A stretch of DNA of 64,000 nt from Xanthomonas arboricola pv. juglandis. GTDB lineage: Bacteria > Pseudomonadota > Gammaproteobacteria > Xanthomonadales > Xanthomonadaceae. A model generated the notes under the pieces. It searched no databases, was not told the DNA's origin, and saw only the letters and a list, made by a program, of their open reading frames with translations. The stretch is taken from assembly GCF_001013475.1 (NCBI RefSeq), contig NZ_JZEF01000003.1, positions 124,001-188,000 on the forward strand. Direction: 5' to 3'. How positions within the stretch are numbered: the first letter of the stretch is position 1; each line of letters begins with the position of its first letter. Shown here in pieces: positions 61,604 through 64,000 of this stretch. Made by a program: the position numbers and the translations under genes.

Positions 61604-62161
61604 TCAGAGCATGTCGGGTGCGAACAGGCGCCGCCGCGAGACTTCGTCGCCGGACAGCATGAAGCGGCCATCGCCGCGGTAGTGCACCGTTCTTGGGAGC
61701 GCAGGCCGCTTGGCCACTTGCGCGTTCACCACTTCCCAGACAAAGAGCGCGTGGCGGTTGATCTGCCGGCCGTCGTGCAGGCGGCATTCGAAACTGGCGT
61801 AGCACTCGGCGATGGCCGGCGCTGCGACCCGTTGGCCGGGCACGGCAGTCAGCCCGAAGTGGTCGAACTTGTCGATCTGTGCACCGCTGCTGTTGCCGAT
61901 GCCGATCACGGTGTCGAGCAGCTCGGCTGTCGGCAGGTTGATCACGCATTGCCTGCTGCGCCGGACCAGTTCGAAACTGTGGTTACCGGGGGCGATGCAG
62001 CACGCGATCAGCGAGGGCGAAAACTCCAGCACCATATGCCAGCCCATGGTCATGATGTCGCGCTGGCCCTTGTGGGCCGAGCTGACCAGCACCACCGGCC
62101 CGGGTTCCAGGAAGCGGCGCGCCTGCTCCACCGGGAATGCGTGCTTTCGATACTGTTTCAT
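61604..62161 (-). CDS. Flavin reductase family protein
   Basis: A 185-residue FMN-binding split-barrel protein of the flavin reductase/DIM6-NTAB group. Motifs: FPVEQARRFLEPGPVVLVSS, MTMGWHMVLEFSPSLIACCI, NHSFELVRRSRQCVINLPTA (SFELIRRSGEFVVN-like) and DKFDHFGLTAVPGQ. It probably binds FMN and reduces a flavin or a small substrate. The start at 62161 (MKQYRKHAF) follows family pattern. Converges with the TonB-like gene and lies behind modC, with 46 bp from modC stop to its start. Confidence 0.9.
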   Translation of the reverse strand: MKQYRKHAFPVEQARRFLEPGPVVLVSSAHKGQRDIMTMGWHMVLEFSPSLIACCIAPGNHSFELVRRSRQCVINLPTAELLDTVIGIGNSSGAQIDKFDHFGLTAVPGQRVAAPAIAECYASFECRLHDGRQINRHALFVWEVVNAQVAKRPALPRTVHYRGDGRFMLSGDEVSRRRLFAPDML

Positions 62162-62207
62162 GGGCACACCAGCTGATTGACTTCGGTGATCGACAGTGCC
62201 GATGCGC

Positions 62208-62822
62208 TCATTCCAGCACATGCACGCTATCGGCGATGCGCTGCACCTCATCGGGATTGTGGCTGACATACAGCATCGGCAGGCGGATCTCGTCGCGCAC
62301 GCGTTGCAGGTAGGGAATCAGCTCTTCGCGGCGCGCCTGATCCAGTGCCGACAAGGGCTCGTCGAACAACAGGATCGCCGGTTGCGACAACAAGGCGCGG
62401 CCGATCGCCACGCGCTGCGCTTCGCCTCCGGACAGATTGCGCGGCCGGCGTTGCAGCAACGGCCCAATCCCCAACAGCGCCACCACATCGTCGAAACCGA
62501 ATGGCGCCGTGCCACGCGCATGCCGGCCGTAACGCAGATTGCGGCGCACATCCAGATGCGGGAACAGCCGCGCATCCTGGAACACATAGCCGATCCTGCG
62601 CTTGTGCGTGGGCAGGTTGATGCCTTGCCGGGCGTCGTACAGGCAGCGCCCGTCGATGCGGATATGCCCGGCCTGCGGCTGCACCAGCCCGGCGATGGCA
62701 TTGAGCACCGTGGTCTTGCCCGCACCGGAAGGACCGACCAGGGCCACCACCCGCGCCTGGTCCTGGATGTGGAGATGCCGCTGGAAATTGCCGCGCTGCA
62801 GCTGCAGGTCGATATCGAGCAT
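62208..62822 (-). CDS. modC: Molybdate ABC transporter ATP-binding protein (short form)
   Basis: A 204-residue ATPase. Walker [14 protein letters not shown] at residues 30-42, signature [16 protein letters not shown], Walker [13 protein letters not shown], and H-loop YVSHNPDEV. It stops straight after the ABC domain (VHVLE), so it lacks the C-terminal Mop/TOBE domain of ModC from E. coli (about 350 residues). Start ATG 62822 overlaps the modB stop as TGATG. It energises molybdate uptake with ModA and ModB; the truncation could be genuine to the lineage. Confidence 0.9.
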   Translation of the reverse strand: MLDIDLQLQRGNFQRHLHIQDQARVVALVGPSGAGKTTVLNAIAGLVQPQAGHIRIDGRCLYDARQGINLPTHKRRIGYVFQDARLFPHLDVRRNLRYGRHARGTAPFGFDDVVALLGIGPLLQRRPRNLSGGEAQRVAIGRALLSQPAILLFDEPLSALDQARREELIPYLQRVRDEIRLPMLYVSHNPDEVQRIADSVHVLE

Positions 62823-63508
62823 CAGCCGTCCTCGCGCGGATGCGGCCTGCGCACCAGCCACTCGGACAGCAGCAGCGCCGCCAGCGAGATCGCCAGCGCA
62901 ACGCCGGCCAGCCGCCACACGCCCGATTCCATGCCCGGCACCTGCATCAGCCCGTAGATGGCCGACGACAAGGTCTGGGTTTCGCCAGGAATATTGGACA
63001 CGAAGGTGATGGTGGCGCCGAATTCGCCCAAGGCCTTGGCGAACGCCAGCACCATGCCGGCGACCAGGCCCGGCCAGGCCAGCGGCAAGGTAATGCTGAA
63101 GAACACCCGCCATGGGCCAGCACCGAGCGTGGCGGCGGCTGCTTCAAGACGGCGGTCGGTCGCTTCGATGGACAAGCGGATCGCGCGCACCATCAGCGGG
63201 AATCCCATCACCGCGCATGCAAGCGCTGCGCCGGTCCAGCGGAACGCGAACTGGACACCGAGGTGTTCCAGCAACCAGCTGCCGACCGGCCCCTGCGTGC
63301 CCAGCACCACCAGCAGCGCATAACCGGTCACCACCGGCGGCATCACCAGCGGCAGATGCAGCAGGGCGTCCAGCAGCGCCTTGCCCGGAAAGCGCCGCCG
63401 CGCCAGCAGCCAGCCGCAGGCGATGCCCGGCGGCAGGCTGGCGATGGCCGCAACGATGGCGACCTTGAGACTCAGGCCGATCGCGGTCAGCTCCTGCGGG
63501 GTGAACAT
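62822..63508 (-). CDS. modB: Molybdate ABC transporter permease
   Basis: A 228-residue inner membrane permease with about five transmembrane segments: [59 protein letters not shown], and the conserved [20 protein letters not shown] (EAA loop) followed by [20 protein letters not shown]. The GEFGATI stretch is the ModB hallmark. Start ATG 63508 ([10 protein letters not shown]) was chosen; a TTG two codons before is possible. Follows modA by 15 bp on the same strand. Confidence 0.93.
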   Translation of the reverse strand: MFTPQELTAIGLSLKVAIVAAIASLPPGIACGWLLARRRFPGKALLDALLHLPLVMPPVVTGYALLVVLGTQGPVGSWLLEHLGVQFAFRWTGAALACAVMGFPLMVRAIRLSIEATDRRLEAAAATLGAGPWRVFFSITLPLAWPGLVAGMVLAFAKALGEFGATITFVSNIPGETQTLSSAIYGLMQVPGMESGVWRLAGVALAISLAALLLSEWLVRRPHPREDG

Positions 63509-63523
63509 CGACAACGGCGCACC

Positions 63524-64000
63524 TCAATCCTGCAACGAAAAACCACGGCGAACGAAGATCGCCCTGGCCGGCTTGCTGCCCAGCCATTGCACGAACGCGG
63601 CCGTGCCGGCATTGCTGCTGTTCTTCAACGCAGCGACCGGATACACGATGGCATCGTGGCTATCGGCGGGGAAGGTCGCGACTACGCGGACCTTGGGTTC
63701 GGCGCGCGCATCCGAGCCGTACACGATGCCCAGCGGCGCTTCGCCGCGCGAGACCAGCATCAATGCGGCGCGCACGCTTTCCGACTCGGCCAGGCGATTG
63801 CTCACGCCATCCCACTGACCGAGTTTGCGCAGCGCTGCGGCGGCATACTTGCCGGCCGGCACGCTGTTGGTCTGGCCAACCGCCAACCGACCGCTGTCAC
63901 CGAGCGCCTTGGCAATCGCGCCGGGCTGGCGCGGATCCACGCGCAGCTTGCTGGTGGCCGGGGCGATCAACACCAGGGTATTGCCGAGCAGGTTGCGGCG
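63524..64000 (-). CDS. modA: Molybdate-binding periplasmic protein (5' end outside window)
   Basis: The C-terminal 158 residues of a substrate-binding protein; the 5' part lies beyond the right edge. Motifs typical of Mod[33 protein letters not shown] (NPxxVPAGxYA-like), and [20 protein letters not shown], ending with AVYPVAAL-like [20 protein letters not shown]. It delivers molybdate to ModB/ModC. Gene order modA-modB-modC is standard. Confidence 0.93.
   Translation of the reverse strand, partial: RRNLLGNTLVLIAPATSKLRVDPRQPGAIAKALGDSGRLAVGQTNSVPAGKYAAAALRKLGQWDGVSNRLAESESVRAALMLVSRGEAPLGIVYGSDARAEPKVRVVATFPADSHDAIVYPVAALKNSSNAGTAAFVQWLGSKPARAIFVRRGFSLQD

Overview
The window is about 65% GC, very densely coded, with most co-directional genes touching or overlapping by 1-4 bases. 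Gene content and order point to a xanthomonad gammaproteobacterium, most likely Xanthomonas. Supporting features are the mrcA/pilMNOPQ divergence, gmk-rpoZ-spoT-ridA-recG, zapA/6S RNA/formyl-THF ligase, abundant TonB-dependent receptors, and intergenic GGGAATC-type and ~134-bp palindromic repeats. This assignment is inference; no 16S or species marker lies in the window.

Layout. 1-4.9 kb: minus-strand housekeeping genes (SirB1-like protein, DUF192 lipoprotein, rpiA, EVE protein, formyl-THF cyclo-ligase, 6S RNA, zapA, a ZapB-like coiled coil), then plus-strand ygfB-like and pepP. 6.3-7.0 kb: a small lower-GC patch with one possible secreted peptide. 7.0-14.3 kb: minus-strand pepQ, a PilZ protein, an apparently frameshifted DUF1631 gene, hemW, rdgB, a VOC protein and rph. 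14.4-24.5 kb: plus-strand yicC, gmk, rpoZ, spoT, ridA, recG, a nucleoside hydrolase, Cys-free L31 and gltA. 24.6-27.9 kb: a hypothetical gene and mrcA on the minus strand. 28.1-33.1 kb: type IV pilus assembly operon pilMNOPQ. 33.4-40.4 kb: a six-gene moxR/Bat-type operon. 40.4-41.5 kb: 1.1 kb noncoding block with three copies of a palindromic repeat. 41.5-45.0 kb: a DAACS symporter and transketolase.

45.1-64 kb is more accessory: a secreted alpha/beta hydrolase; a TonB-dependent siderophore receptor behind a Fur-box-like dyad; a LysR regulator divergent from an SDR; an L,D-transpeptidase/M23 peptidase pair; a PI-PLC-like secreted enzyme followed by a TonB-dependent receptor; an acetyl-CoA hydrolase/transferase; a BlaI/M56-peptidase module with TonB-like domains; a flavin reductase; and modABC, with modA running off the window.

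No CRISPR array, prophage, insertion sequence or tRNA was seen. The strongest candidates for something less described are the BlaI-M56/TonB-TonB-like module (59.2-61.6 kb), the PI-PLC-like/TonB receptor pair (52.9-57.0 kb), the repeat families, and the split DUF1631 gene. None is demonstrated to be a new system from sequence alone.
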